Origin: Mariniflexile fucanivorans
GTDB taxonomy: Bacteria > Bacteroidota > Bacteroidia > Flavobacteriales > Flavobacteriaceae
Direction: 5' to 3'
Assembly: GCF_004341235.1 (NCBI RefSeq)
Contig: NZ_SLUP01000003.1
Location: 248,001-312,000, forward strand
Length of the DNA stretch: 64,000 bases
Of this stretch, positions 36,472-45,521 are shown piece by piece (the stretch's first letter is position 1; every line of letters starts with the position of its first letter). Position numbers and translations under genes: made by a program. The notes beneath the pieces were generated by a model, which was not told where the DNA came from, made no database searches, and saw nothing but the letters and a program-made list of their open reading frames with translations.

Positions 36472-39400
36472 TTAATTTTTCAGAAATTCGGAAGGTAATA
36501 CACCATGTAATTTTTTAAATGAAGTTGAAAAATAAGCAGGAGATTCAATACCTATTTGGTACATAACCTCGGTAACATTAAACCCTTGGTTGCTTTTCAA
36601 TAAATGGGCAGCACGTTGTAGCCTAAAATTCCTTAAATATACATTTGGTATCTGGCCAGTAAGCTGTTTTAATCGCTTGTAGAAATAAGAAGTACTTAAG
36701 CCAAGTTCTGTCGATAATTCTTCAACTCCAAAACTTGAATTGGCTATGTTTTTTTCAATAACATCAATAATATCCTTTAAAAATTCTTTGTCTCTTGTAG
36801 ACATTTCAATATCTTCTTTTGGAATAGAACTGTTTTTAGTAAAATGATCTTTTAACTTAATGTTATTTTGTATGAGCCTCTCTGCCCGAATAGCTAAATG
36901 TTTTAACGAGAAAGGTTTGCTTATATATTCGTCTGCCCCAAATTCTAAGCCTTTTATTAAATTTTCTTCGTCGCCCAACGCTGTTAAAAGTAATATGGGG
37001 ATATGGCAGGTTTGTGGATCTGATTTGATTTTTTCACATAAATGAAAGCCATCCATTATGGGCATCATAATATCACTGATTATAAGATCTGGCTCTTGCA
37101 ACTTCATTTTTTGTAAAGCTTCAAGTCCGTTTTTTGCCATCAATATATTATAATGGTTCGATAGAAAATTTCTTAAGAATATTTGTAGATCTTCTTCATC
37201 TTCAACAATAAGAACGGTACGTTTTAGGTCTTCACTTTCTTGTTCTTGGTCTATATTTTCAGTTCTGTATTCACTTGGCAAAGGCACCCAATCTTTAATA
37301 TATGACTTGTTTGTGGAATCAATTTCAGAGGTATCATACTCTTCATTAGGGGTTGATGGTATCAAAATGGAAAATCTTGTCTCCACATTTGGTTCGCTTT
37401 TTACGGTAATTTCTCCTTTAAACAGTTCGACAAGCGATTTACAAAACGCTAAACCAATACCGCCACCGCTTAAGTTTTCTTTTTTATTTCCTAATTGATA
37501 AAAGCGTTCAAAAATGTTATTCAAGTCTTTTTCTGGTATACCTTTACCTGTATCAATAACATCTATTTTTATAAGATTTTCATTTTCAGTATGTATGATG
37601 TCGGCTTCTATACTAATATTGCCATGTGCAGGCGTATTTTTAAAAGAATTTGATAAAAGATTAAAGAGTATACGTTCTACTTTTTCCACATCGATAACAA
37701 TCTCTTCGTTAGGTGAATTCACTTTATAAAAGAAGTTGATGTCTTTTTCGATGGCATAATTTTCAAAGGCTTCGGTTGCTGGATATATAAACTCGCCTAG
37801 GGTTATTTTATTAAGGTTTAAACTAATAAAACCTTGTTCTGCTTGACGAAACGTAATTAATTGATCTACCAAACTTAAAAGCCTTTTTGTGTTTTTCTGA
37901 ATGATAGCTAGGTATTTAGACTGTGTTTCGTCTTTATTTATATTAATAACTTGTTCTAAAGGACCCGCTATAAGTGTTAATGGAGTTCTGAATTCGTGTG
38001 AAATATTAGTAAAATAACGAAATTTTCCTTGGTTGATGGTATCTATTCGTTCTTTATCTAATTGTTCGTAGTTTAATTTTTGTTTTAACTTTTCATGAAG
38101 GATAAAATAAATCATAACACCAGCACAAATTATGATGGTAAGAATTATAAAAACTAAATAGCTCCACCAAGTTTGATACCAAGGTGGTAATATTTTAACC
38201 TTTAAATTTTTAATTTCTGAACTCCAAACGCCATCTCCGTTTGCTGCTTTTACCTTAAATATGTAATCTCCGGCAGATAAGTTAGTGTAGGTTATGGTGT
38301 TTTTTCCTCTTTCAGATTCTATCCAATCGTCATTAAACCCTTCTAATTTATAAGCTAATTTGTTTTTTGATGGTGTGGATGTATGCTCAACAATTAATTG
38401 GAATGCAATAGATTGTTCGTTTTGGCTTACCGATATGCTTTCGGTTTCTGAAATTGATTTTTCGAGTATTGCTTTATTGTTTAGTTTTTCACCTATTTTA
38501 ACCTCTTTGTTATTAATTAATAATGAAGTGATTTGTATTTTTGGCGGTGTAAAATTCTTCTTTATATTTTCTGGTTTAAATATGGTTAAACCATTAAGTC
38601 CTCCAAAAAAATAATATCCCGATTTTCCTTTAAAGTAAGCGCCTTGCCTAAAGTTGTTTTGTGCTAAACCGTCTCTAACATCAAACACATCAATTTTATT
38701 GGTTTTCATGTTTAATTTAACCAATCCCATGTCTGTACTCATCCAAAGATACGTGTCGTTTTCTTGTAAAATACCGTAAATAGCATCATCTGGAAGTACA
38801 TCATTTTTTCTATGATACTCTATTTTTACGGGATTTCCATCTGTATTCAACGTGATTTTATTTAAACCACCACCAAATGTTCCTGCCCAAATATGTCCGT
38901 CACTATCTTCATGCAAGGAAAAAACATTGGAATAACTTAACATTAAATCACCATTTTTATCATCAGATAACTTCCCTTTTATAGTTATTTTGCCATCATT
39001 AAAATTACCGTACAACAACCCTTTATTGGTACCAAACCAAAGTGTGTTTTTAATACTTTTTAATACCGTATGGCAAATATCTCTTTCGTGTAGGTTAATA
39101 AACGATTTTACATTTATTATTGGTTTTTGCTGTTTATCTATATCAGACCATGGATTTTGAATTACGGTAATTTCGCTTCCAACCAAAACAATGGTAGTTT
39201 TATCTACTTGAAGTATATCTCGGTACACTTGATCTGGAAGTATTTTTCCATCTTTCAATAAACTTACTTGTTTATAACTTTCAAGTAATGGGCTGTAAAC
39301 AAATATATTGGATTCTGTCCCAAACCAAATGAAGCCTTTTTCATCTTCATAAATACATCTGATGGTATTGTTTATTGGAAATGGAATTTTGTCTTTTAAA

Positions 39401-40635
39401 TTTTCAAACTTGAGATTATAAACCGACTTTTCGCTAATTTTAGAAGTGCTTCGAAGCAAACCATTATTATTGTAAACCGATATCCAAAGCGTGCCTTTGT
39501 TATCTTCTAATATGGAGGTTATTAAATTATCGGTTATTGCGAAGTTATCATATGGGTTTTTGGAGTAGTTTATAAATTGTTTTTGTGAAATATCTAGTTT
39601 ATTGATACCTCCTTGGGCAGTTCCAATCCATAAAACCCCATAATTATCTTGAAAAATAGCGTTTATATAATTGCTACTTAATCCAAGATCATTTTTAGGA
39701 TTGTACTTATAGTTCAAAAAACGGTCTTCTTTTTCTAAATATTTTAATAGGCCATTGTTTACCGTGCCAATCCATACATCGCCATTTTTATCTTCAAATA
39801 TGGTATTAACCGATAAAGAAATTATAGGAGATTTTGGCGAGTCAATTTGGTCAATATTTTTAATGATGTGTATTCTATTTTCTTCAAGGGTGGTTTTAAA
39901 AAGTCCATTTTCAGTTCCAACCCAAAATATATTCTTTATACTTTTTATGACAGTGATGTTTGTGTTTTCAAAATTCTCAAAATTTAAAAGTGTTTTAATT
40001 TTTAAGTTTTGGTTTTCAAAATCCTTTTCTAATTCTATTTTTTTAAGACCAGAATTGGTTGCTAATACTAACTGATTATCATCAATAAAACTAAAATCGT
40101 TTATGGAAGATATGTTGGGATAGTTTTCCAAAAGATTATTAGAAACATGCATCTCACCTTTTTCAGCATTCAATAATTTACAATAGTATAATTTATTTTC
40201 ACCCGAAAACCAAATAGCACCGTTTGGACCTGAAGTAACATGACTTATTTCTAATTTGGATATAAGTGGAACGCTGTAAAACCTTTCAAGCCAAGGCACA
40301 TATATATTTATGCCAACATTGGTTCCAATCCATAAAACACCATCGGAATCGTTGTATAAACTAGTTAAATTATTGCTTGAAAGCGTACCATTGGTTTTAG
40401 ATTGTGTTGTATAAATTTCAAAGTCGTAACTATCGTATTTAATAAGGCCGTTGGGAGTCCCAAACCATAAAAAGCCGTACTTATCTTGAGTAATACCTGT
40501 TATAGTATTTTGATTAAAACCTTCTTTATTGGAAAATCTTTCGAAGTTTTGAGAAGAAATTATTAATGAATTACTTAAAGAAAACAAAGTTATTTCTATA
40601 AGTAGAATAATAATTACTAATCTATTTTTTATCAT
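36472..40635 (-). CDS. Hybrid two-component system regulator (HTCS)
   Basis: A 1387-residue one-protein sensor and regulator. The frame opens at 40671, but Met at 40635 directly precedes the signal-anchor (NRLVIIILLIEITLFSL) and is preferred. The periplasmic part has repeated two-component propeller blades (about 25-720, with many GFLWFGT / GVLWIGT repeats) and a Y_Y_Y domain (about 745-810, GDYIFKVKAANGDG). A membrane segment follows near 825-850. The cytoplasmic part has a histidine kinase (NISHEFRTPLTLIAGP, His near 878), an ATPase with GKGIPE, a receiver (about 1137-1255, IISDIMMPIMDG) and an AraC-type HTH at the C-terminus. It probably senses an oligosaccharide and activates the neighbouring operons. 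Confidence 0.95.
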   Translation of the reverse strand: MIKNRLVIIILLIEITLFSLSNSLIISSQNFERFSNKEGFNQNTITGITQDKYGFLWFGTPNGLIKYDSYDFEIYTTQSKTNGTLSSNNLTSLYNDSDGVLWIGTNVGINIYVPWLERFYSVPLISKLEISHVTSGPNGAIWFSGENKLYYCKLLNAEKGEMHVSNNLLENYPNISSINDFSFIDDNQLVLATNSGLKKIELEKDFENQNLKIKTLLNFENFENTNITVIKSIKNIFWVGTENGLFKTTLEENRIHIIKNIDQIDSPKSPIISLSVNTIFEDKNGDVWIGTVNNGLLKYLEKEDRFLNYKYNPKNDLGLSSNYINAIFQDNYGVLWIGTAQGGINKLDISQKQFINYSKNPYDNFAITDNLITSILEDNKGTLWISVYNNNGLLRSTSKISEKSVYNLKFENLKDKIPFPINNTIRCIYEDEKGFIWFGTESNIFVYSPLLESYKQVSLLKDGKILPDQVYRDILQVDKTTIVLVGSEITVIQNPWSDIDKQQKPIINVKSFINLHERDICHTVLKSIKNTLWFGTNKGLLYGNFNDGKITIKGKLSDDKNGDLMLSYSNVFSLHEDSDGHIWAGTFGGGLNKITLNTDGNPVKIEYHRKNDVLPDDAIYGILQENDTYLWMSTDMGLVKLNMKTNKIDVFDVRDGLAQNNFRQGAYFKGKSGYYFFGGLNGLTIFKPENIKKNFTPPKIQITSLLINNKEVKIGEKLNNKAILEKSISETESISVSQNEQSIAFQLIVEHTSTPSKNKLAYKLEGFNDDWIESERGKNTITYTNLSAGDYIFKVKAANGDGVWSSEIKNLKVKILPPWYQTWWSYLVFIILTIIICAGVMIYFILHEKLKQKLNYEQLDKERIDTINQGKFRYFTNISHEFRTPLTLIAGPLEQVININKDETQSKYLAIIQKNTKRLLSLVDQLITFRQAEQGFISLNLNKITLGEFIYPATEAFENYAIEKDINFFYKVNSPNEEIVIDVEKVERILFNLLSNSFKNTPAHGNISIEADIIHTENENLIKIDVIDTGKGIPEKDLNNIFERFYQLGNKKENLSGGGIGLAFCKSLVELFKGEITVKSEPNVETRFSILIPSTPNEEYDTSEIDSTNKSYIKDWVPLPSEYRTENIDQEQESEDLKRTVLIVEDEEDLQIFLRNFLSNHYNILMAKNGLEALQKMKLQEPDLIISDIMMPIMDGFHLCEKIKSDPQTCHIPILLLTALGDEENLIKGLEFGADEYISKPFSLKHLAIRAERLIQNNIKLKDHFTKNSSIPKEDIEMSTRDKEFLKDIIDVIEKNIANSSFGVEELSTELGLSTSYFYKRLKQLTGQIPNVYLRNFRLQRAAHLLKSNQGFNVTEVMYQIGIESPAYFSTSFKKLHGVLPSEFLKN

Positions 40636-41490
40636 GAATCTAAATTTTAGATAATAGCAAACAAAGGTCAAATTGTTTTTAGGATACTAAAATAGTGATT
40701 TGCAAGCATAATAAACAAATCAAATGAGGCTAATAATCACCTCTTAAACAGGGAACATTACGTCTTATCTTAAGACCGTCTTTTTTAGCCAAAAATGGAC
40801 ATTGAAGGTTTTTAGGAATGTCATTACTTTCGTTTTTGATGAATAAATCAGTTCTACGAAAGCCAAATAGCTATAAAGAAGAAATAAAATACTTATGGTA
40901 CAAATTAAGGCAAATATTTCCTTAAAAAAAGGACACCTAATAGGACACCTTTAAATTTGTACTCAAATGGGTACAAATGAATTCAATCAAAAAATTAAAA
41001 GACTGAATTTCATTTTTTTACCATTATTTTGATATCATTTGACATCCTAATTGTCGGGATGACAGGTAGACCACCCAACCCCATAAAGAACTATATATCA
41101 ATCATTTATAAACTTCAAAAACAAACTGTTAGCCGATTTGTTGACGGTAATATAAATGAACTTAAAATAAATTGCTTTATTTACTGGTTCTATAAAAATA
41201 GAGAATATTCAGTACCAAAGCAAGCTAAATGTAAATGAATTTTATGAAAACTATCTAATTTATAGAATTTAGAAATCCTGGTTCTTATTTGTGATATGGT
41301 TGGTTTGGCTTTATATTGCTTTTTATAAGAAACACTTAAAACAAGCTGGTCAGAAATTTAACTCTCGTTTTTCCTCTTTCAACAATTTCTTTTTAAACGC
41401 TTAAAGCATGGCCTTGGACAATCTTTTTTTCCATATCGCCACCTACTTCTTTCTAATCATGCTCATTCAAGGGCATCTCAAAATTATCAT

Positions 41491-41573
41491 TTACTTTGTT
41501 ACATAAAAAATCAAAATCAACCTTTACTTTGTTACATAAATCTTATATATTTGCACTTACTTTATAACATAAA
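41491..41573 (+). repeat. Three 17-bp direct repeats at exact 33-bp spacing
   Basis: TTACTTTGTTACATAAA occurs at 41491-41507 and 41524-41540. A variant TTACTTTATAACATAAA (15 of 17 identical) is at 41557-41573. The starts are exactly 33 bases apart, about three helical turns, so a protein could bind them on one face of the DNA. The third copy ends 9 bases before the TTG start of the DUF4143 ATPase gene, and a -7-like box sits between copies two and three, so this looks like an operator array. Confidence 0.8.
41546..41553 (+). promoter_or_regulatory. Candidate -7 box of the DUF4143 ATPase gene
   Basis: TATATTTG matches the Bacteroidota TAnnTTTG -7 element, 29 bases before the TTG start codon and between repeat copies two and three. 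A properly spaced -33 TTTG is not evident. Confidence 0.5.
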
Positions 41574-41582
41574 AAAACTATT

Positions 41583-42944
41583 TTGGCCTTAAAAAGACAT
41601 CTTATTGACCAATTGCACAAATGGAAAAGCAAACCCAATAGAAAACCTTTGATACTTAGAGGTGCCAGACAGGTAGGCAAAACCACTTTGGTCAATGAAT
41701 TTGCAAAAACCTACAAACATCGGTTATATCTTAACCTAGAAAAGAAAGCGGATAGCCAGTATTTTGACCAAACCGATGATGTAAATACCATCATTGAATC
41801 CTTATTGATTTCAAACAATATTGTTTCAAATGATATCAGTGAAACGTTACTGTTCATAGATGAGATTCAGGAACAGCCAAAAGCCATACAGCTTCTACGC
41901 TATTTCTTTGAAGACATTCCAGAGCTGCACGTTATAGCAGCTGGTTCACTGCTTGAGTTTGCCCTTAAGGATGTCAAAAGCTTTCCTGTTGGGAGGGTTG
42001 AATTTTTATACCTCTATCCTTTCAACTTTATTGAATATCTGGAAGCCATCGAGCATCAAACAGGTTTGAATGAACTTAAGAATATTCCAGTAAAACCTGT
42101 TGCCCATAGCACATTGCTTTCGTTGTTCAATAACTACACCATCATAGGTGGTATGCCGGAAGTAGTAAACCAGTTCATTAAAAACCAAAGTGTGGCAGAC
42201 CTATCGTCCATATATGGGAGTATTTGGAGCTCCTATATCAGTGATTCGGAAAAATATGCTTCTAATAATACGGAAAAAAATGTAATCAAGCATATTATGT
42301 CAACAGCTGCTTACACGATAGATGAGCGGATAAAGTTCCAAAATTTTGGCAACTCCAATTACAGGTCGAGGGAAGTGGGGGAAGCCATGCGAAATTTGCA
42401 CCAGGCAAAAGTTATCCAACTTATTTATCCCACTACAGCTACAGAAGTGCCTATAGTCCCTGATTTGAAAAAATCGCCCAGACTACAATTTTTGGATACA
42501 GGCATCCTTAACCACATTTTGAGCATAAGTGCTGAAATGTTGGTTATGGAAGATTTAAGTCATAGCTATAAAGGGGCCATTATACCCCATATCGTCACAC
42601 AAGAACTGATTTCAATTCAGGTCAATACATTTGAACTTCCCAATTTTTGGGTTAGGGAGAAGAAACAGGCATCATCCGAAGTCGATCTAGTATATGCCAT
42701 GGAAGGAAAAGTGATCCCGATTGAAATCAAGTCGGGAAGTACAGGTTCATTAAAGTCCCTGCACCAATTCATTGAACGCACCAATCATCCATATGCCGTC
42801 AGGATATATGCAGGTGAATTCTCAATACAAGAAACAAGGACCCCAAGCGGGGTACCTTATCTTTTAATGAACCTACCTTACTATTTGGGATCCCTAATTC
42901 CCCAGTATATTTCCTATTTTATAAAAAACCATCAACTCTCTTAG
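41583..42944 (+). CDS. AAA ATPase with DUF4143 domain
   Basis: A 453-residue cytoplasmic P-loop protein. The N-terminal AAA_14-type ATPase has Walker A LRGARQVGKTT (residues 25-35) and Walker B LLFIDEIQEQ (89-98). The C-terminal DUF4143 part includes EVDLVYAMEGKVIPIEIKSG (from about residue 366), a PD-(D/E)XK nuclease-like pattern with the acidic residues and Lys in place. The start is TTG: no in-frame ATG lies nearby and the conserved AAA region begins soon after. This very widespread prokaryotic family has no settled function; roles in DNA transactions or defence have been suggested. Here it stands alone on the plus strand, behind the 33-bp-spaced repeats, which suggests self-regulation. 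Confidence 0.9.
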   Translation: MALKRHLIDQLHKWKSKPNRKPLILRGARQVGKTTLVNEFAKTYKHRLYLNLEKKADSQYFDQTDDVNTIIESLLISNNIVSNDISETLLFIDEIQEQPKAIQLLRYFFEDIPELHVIAAGSLLEFALKDVKSFPVGRVEFLYLYPFNFIEYLEAIEHQTGLNELKNIPVKPVAHSTLLSLFNNYTIIGGMPEVVNQFIKNQSVADLSSIYGSIWSSYISDSEKYASNNTEKNVIKHIMSTAAYTIDERIKFQNFGNSNYRSREVGEAMRNLHQAKVIQLIYPTTATEVPIVPDLKKSPRLQFLDTGILNHILSISAEMLVMEDLSHSYKGAIIPHIVTQELISIQVNTFELPNFWVREKKQASSEVDLVYAMEGKVIPIEIKSGSTGSLKSLHQFIERTNHPYAVRIYAGEFSIQETRTPSGVPYLLMNLPYYLGSLIPQYISYFIKNHQLS

Positions 42945-43033
42945 TTCTAAAAACGGTCAAATGTTTAGTGTAATTAAAAACAATTTTCTGTAATAAATCA
43001 CGACAATAAAACTGTTTCTTTTATCCATAAACC

Positions 43034-43366
43034 TTATCTCTCTGATTCAAGTTGTCTCAACATAACATATACATTATCTAGAAACTCACCTTCATCAAAT
43101 GGTAAAAGTCGGTTTGCTAATTCTAGGGTTTTCCTGATGTCCCTACCATGATCCTTTATATGGGGAGGGCAATAGGTATCTCCTTGAGTTGCCAAAATAC
43201 TGACATTCATTAAAGCTTCAATAGTAGTAAACAAATCCAAGTATCCTTCAAATTGCAAATATTTGGCCTTAAATTTGCCCTTTTGAATATCCGATGGTTG
43301 TAAGGTATCTAATTTGTACTTAGCTGATTTTATCAACCTTTCAAGTTCTTTCCGTTTTGTTTTCAT
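43034..43366 (-). CDS. Small protein, single copy of shared C-terminal domain
   Basis: A 110-residue cytoplasmic protein of unknown function. After a basic helical N-terminus (1-30), residues 32-106 align by eye with the last 75 residues of the HEPN protein at 43732-44883 and with the 116-residue neighbour: a TTIEALMNVSILA helix, a variable Cys/Pro/His-containing loop (TYCPPHIKDHG), then TLELANRLLPFDEGEFLD. It is the third gene of a three-gene operon, 15 bases after its neighbour. No catalytic motif is obvious. Confidence 0.75.
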   Translation of the reverse strand: MKTKRKELERLIKSAKYKLDTLQPSDIQKGKFKAKYLQFEGYLDLFTTIEALMNVSILATQGDTYCPPHIKDHGRDIRKTLELANRLLPFDEGEFLDNVYVMLRQLESER

Positions 43367-43381
43367 ATTCGATATTTTAGG

Positions 43382-43732
43382 TTATTTCTTTTTGATTCCT
43401 TGTTCAGAAAGTATCTCGCTAATCTTATCCAAACAAAACATCTGGTCATGTGGCAAAAGATCTATTACCATTTCCAGTACCTTGGTCACACTGCTTATCG
43501 GTGTCTTGTTACTATGTTTGGGATAAACAAAAGTGCCATTGCCATCAAGGGCGTAATAGCACACTTCCAAGAGTGCCGAAATACTGCTTGTGATATCCTC
43601 ATGGTCAAACACCTCAAAACCGATGGTCTTTCTTATCCTGTTTCCATATGATTCCGTGCCTACCCCAGGAAAGTTTTCAATGTGCTTCTTTATTGCCTTT
43701 AGTTTGTTTTTATGTTTCTTTTTTGCTTTCAT
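43382..43732 (-). CDS. Small protein, second copy of shared C-terminal domain
   Basis: A 116-residue protein of unknown function with a strongly basic N-terminus (MKAKKKHKNKLKAIKKH). Residues 35-110 carry the shared domain: SISALLEVCYYALDG, a loop with YPKHSN, then VLEMVIDLLPHDQMFCLD. It starts within a TGATG overlap with the HEPN gene stop (one base shared), so its translation is probably coupled to that of the HEPN protein. The basic tail could contact nucleic acid. Confidence 0.8.
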   Translation of the reverse strand: MKAKKKHKNKLKAIKKHIENFPGVGTESYGNRIRKTIGFEVFDHEDITSSISALLEVCYYALDGNGTFVYPKHSNKTPISSVTKVLEMVIDLLPHDQMFCLDKISEILSEQGIKKK

Positions 43733-44883
43733 CAGCTGTTTATTTTTGTTTCTAATGCTAAATACCTGAGGGTGTCCAATAGTTCCATTTCATTATGGGG
43801 TATCATATCCAAAACATATCCCAAAACTTCTTTAACGTTATGTTCTGGTTCGGGAATGGAACGTGTGGAGCAGCTTTCTGCCTCCATCGCTATGATGCAT
43901 ACCTTTAACAGATTTGAAATCATAAACGATGTCTCCAAATACCCTTCCGTTACAATACCAATGGTGTATAACCCTTTTTTATAGGGATATGGTTTTAAAG
44001 CTGAAAAGTCTTTTGCGGAGAGTGATTTAATAAAATTGGATAGTTCTGTGTCATTTGGTTGAAGGCATTGGTTTTTAGGGACATTAACTTCTTTTTGATT
44101 TGACTTATGTTTTGTACAAGCATCCAATTTGATTTTAAACAATGACGTCGCCAGTGATTCCATTTTATTGGCTTTCTCCAATATTCTATGTATTTGTTCC
44201 AAGTTGATATGGTAATTGTTTTCATAGCGTGTCGCTATATAAGCATCATCCAATAATTTTAAAAGGTGTTGCTCCTCCTCTATTTCTGTTTTGAAAAGGT
44301 TGCCTAGTTCTGGAACAAATGTTTTTATATAGGTTTGAAGTTCTTTTATACTATGGCTTTTGCGTTCCTTACCCATTGTAAAAAGGGCAACATAACGAAA
44401 CCAAAGTTCTATATATTGGTGCAGCATAAAAGCCGTTTGAGAAGGATTGTTTTTTTGGATAAAGAAATTTGCTCCGTCTAAAAAAGTTGCTATTTTATTA
44501 CGCTCTTTTTCGAAAGTTGATCGTACTTTGCTTAATATGCTTGTAGATATATAGTATTCATGAAAGCTATCCCATACTGCTTCGGAAGCTTTAAAGATTA
44601 ATTTATCCCAAGTGCATCCATGGACAAAAAATAGGTTTTCTTCCTTAAGCTGTTGCTGGGCATAATCAAAAGAAAATATTCGGTATAAAAAGTCCGTCTG
44701 CTCCTGAAATATTTTGGCAACCATAGATGATAATTCTTGGGTTAGCGAAGAACAGTTTCCTTTGAGGATTACGATCCTCATCGTTTTTAGAAAATCGTTT
44801 TCCGTGACCGTAGATAAATAGATGTACTGTACTTCCAATAAGCTCGTTATTTTATTGATGATTTGTTGCTCTGATAATTCCAT
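43732..44883 (-). CDS. HEPN-domain protein with novel C-terminal domain
   Basis: A 383-residue cytoplasmic protein. Residues 125-240 look like a HEPN helical domain (AFMLHQYIELWFRYVALF, then KSHSIKEL, PELGNLF and LLKLLDDAYIATRY). HEPN proteins often bind nucleotides or cleave RNA. The typical R-x4-6-H nuclease motif is not evident here, so this may be the nucleotidyltransferase-partner type. The N-terminal 120 residues are helical and unassigned. Residues 305-378 form a domain that recurs alone in the next two genes (core LLKVCIIAMEA, VLGYVLDMIPHNEMELLD). First gene of the trio and divergent from the XRE regulator, which may control it. Confidence 0.8.
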   Translation of the reverse strand: MELSEQQIINKITSLLEVQYIYLSTVTENDFLKTMRIVILKGNCSSLTQELSSMVAKIFQEQTDFLYRIFSFDYAQQQLKEENLFFVHGCTWDKLIFKASEAVWDSFHEYYISTSILSKVRSTFEKERNKIATFLDGANFFIQKNNPSQTAFMLHQYIELWFRYVALFTMGKERKSHSIKELQTYIKTFVPELGNLFKTEIEEEQHLLKLLDDAYIATRYENNYHINLEQIHRILEKANKMESLATSLFKIKLDACTKHKSNQKEVNVPKNQCLQPNDTELSNFIKSLSAKDFSALKPYPYKKGLYTIGIVTEGYLETSFMISNLLKVCIIAMEAESCSTRSIPEPEHNVKEVLGYVLDMIPHNEMELLDTLRYLALETKINS

Positions 44884-45026
44884 CTGTATAAATTTTTATT
44901 CTTTTGATTTATTATAAAGTAACCATCATATTTTTACGTACAGAACCAAAACAGGTTGTATAATACCATCTTGAATTTGTTTTTTACAAGCATGGTAATT
45001 TTTAGAAAAAATCTTATATTTGGATT
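44884..45026. promoter_or_regulatory. Divergent promoter region between HEPN operon and XRE regulator
   Basis: Only 143 bases separate the divergent starts. On the plus strand TATATTTG at 45015-45022 fits TAnnTTTG and ends 4 bases before the XRE start codon, so that mRNA would have little or no leader. I see no matching box for the minus-strand genes. The arrangement suggests the XRE protein regulates both directions. Confidence 0.5.
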
Positions 45027-45437
45027 ATGGAAACAGCAACAAAACCAAATCATATCGGCAGAAAGATTAGCCGTATTAGAGAGCTTAGAGGCATGAAACA
45101 GGAAACCCTTGCGGAAGAATTGGGCATTAGCCAACAAGCTGTTTCCAAAATTGAGCAATCTGAAAAGATTGAAGATGAAAAACTAGAACAGATTGCAAAC
45201 GTTCTTGGCGTAACCAAAGAATCAATTGAAAAATTTTCTGACGAAGCAGTATTGAATATTATATCAAATACTTTTAATGATAGTTCTATTTTAAATGGCA
45301 TAAATTTTCAACCTAATTTTAATCCCTTAGATAAAGTTCTAGAACTTTATGATGAAAAAGAAAAACTTTACGAACGCTTATTGCAAGCTGAACGAGACAA
45401 AATCACCTATTTAGAAAAGCTATTGAAAGAAAAATAA
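45027..45437 (+). CDS. XRE-family HTH transcriptional regulator
   Basis: A 136-residue DNA-binding protein. Residues 10-66 form a Cro/C1-type helix-turn-helix (IGRKISRIRELRGMKQETL, then LGISQQAVSKIEQ). The last 30 residues (LDKVLELYDEKEKLYERLL to the end) form a likely coiled coil for dimerisation. Such regulators are common on integrative elements. It is convergent with the coupling-protein gene and shares a terminator with it at 45460-45493. The -7-like box just before ATG suggests leaderless translation. Confidence 0.9.
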   Translation: METATKPNHIGRKISRIRELRGMKQETLAEELGISQQAVSKIEQSEKIEDEKLEQIANVLGVTKESIEKFSDEAVLNIISNTFNDSSILNGINFQPNFNPLDKVLELYDEKEKLYERLLQAERDKITYLEKLLKEK

Positions 45438-45459
45438 AATTACTTAATAATATACTTTT

Positions 45460-45493
45460 AAAAAGGGAATCGTTTTGAAATGGTTCTCTTTTT
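45460..45493. terminator. Bidirectional terminator between convergent genes
   Basis: AAAAAGGGAATC (45460-45471) and GGTTCTCTTTTT (45482-45493) pair at 10 of 12 positions around a 10-base loop, with A and T runs outside. It lies between the stops of the XRE gene (plus) and the coupling-protein gene (minus) and can serve both. Confidence 0.7.
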
Positions 45494-45521
45494 TATGCTT
45501 TTAACTTTGGTAGATCATGAT

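Larger units (their letters stand above)
40636..41582. other. Non-coding junction between the polysaccharide locus and the mobilizable region
   Basis: This 947-base stretch holds no gene I can support. It contains a hairpin GTCTTA-TCT-TAAGAC (40762-40776), a short direct repeat GGACACCT at 40931-40938 and 40943-40950, and the three spaced repeats listed separately at 41491-41573. A 69-codon plus-strand frame at 41029-41238 has no recognisable features. The left border of the accessory region must lie here, but I cannot place it. Confidence 0.6.

Noticed and set aside
41029-41238. Plus-strand open frame of 69 codons left of the repeat array
   Set aside because: No recognisable features, no neighbour coupling and no convincing start signal.
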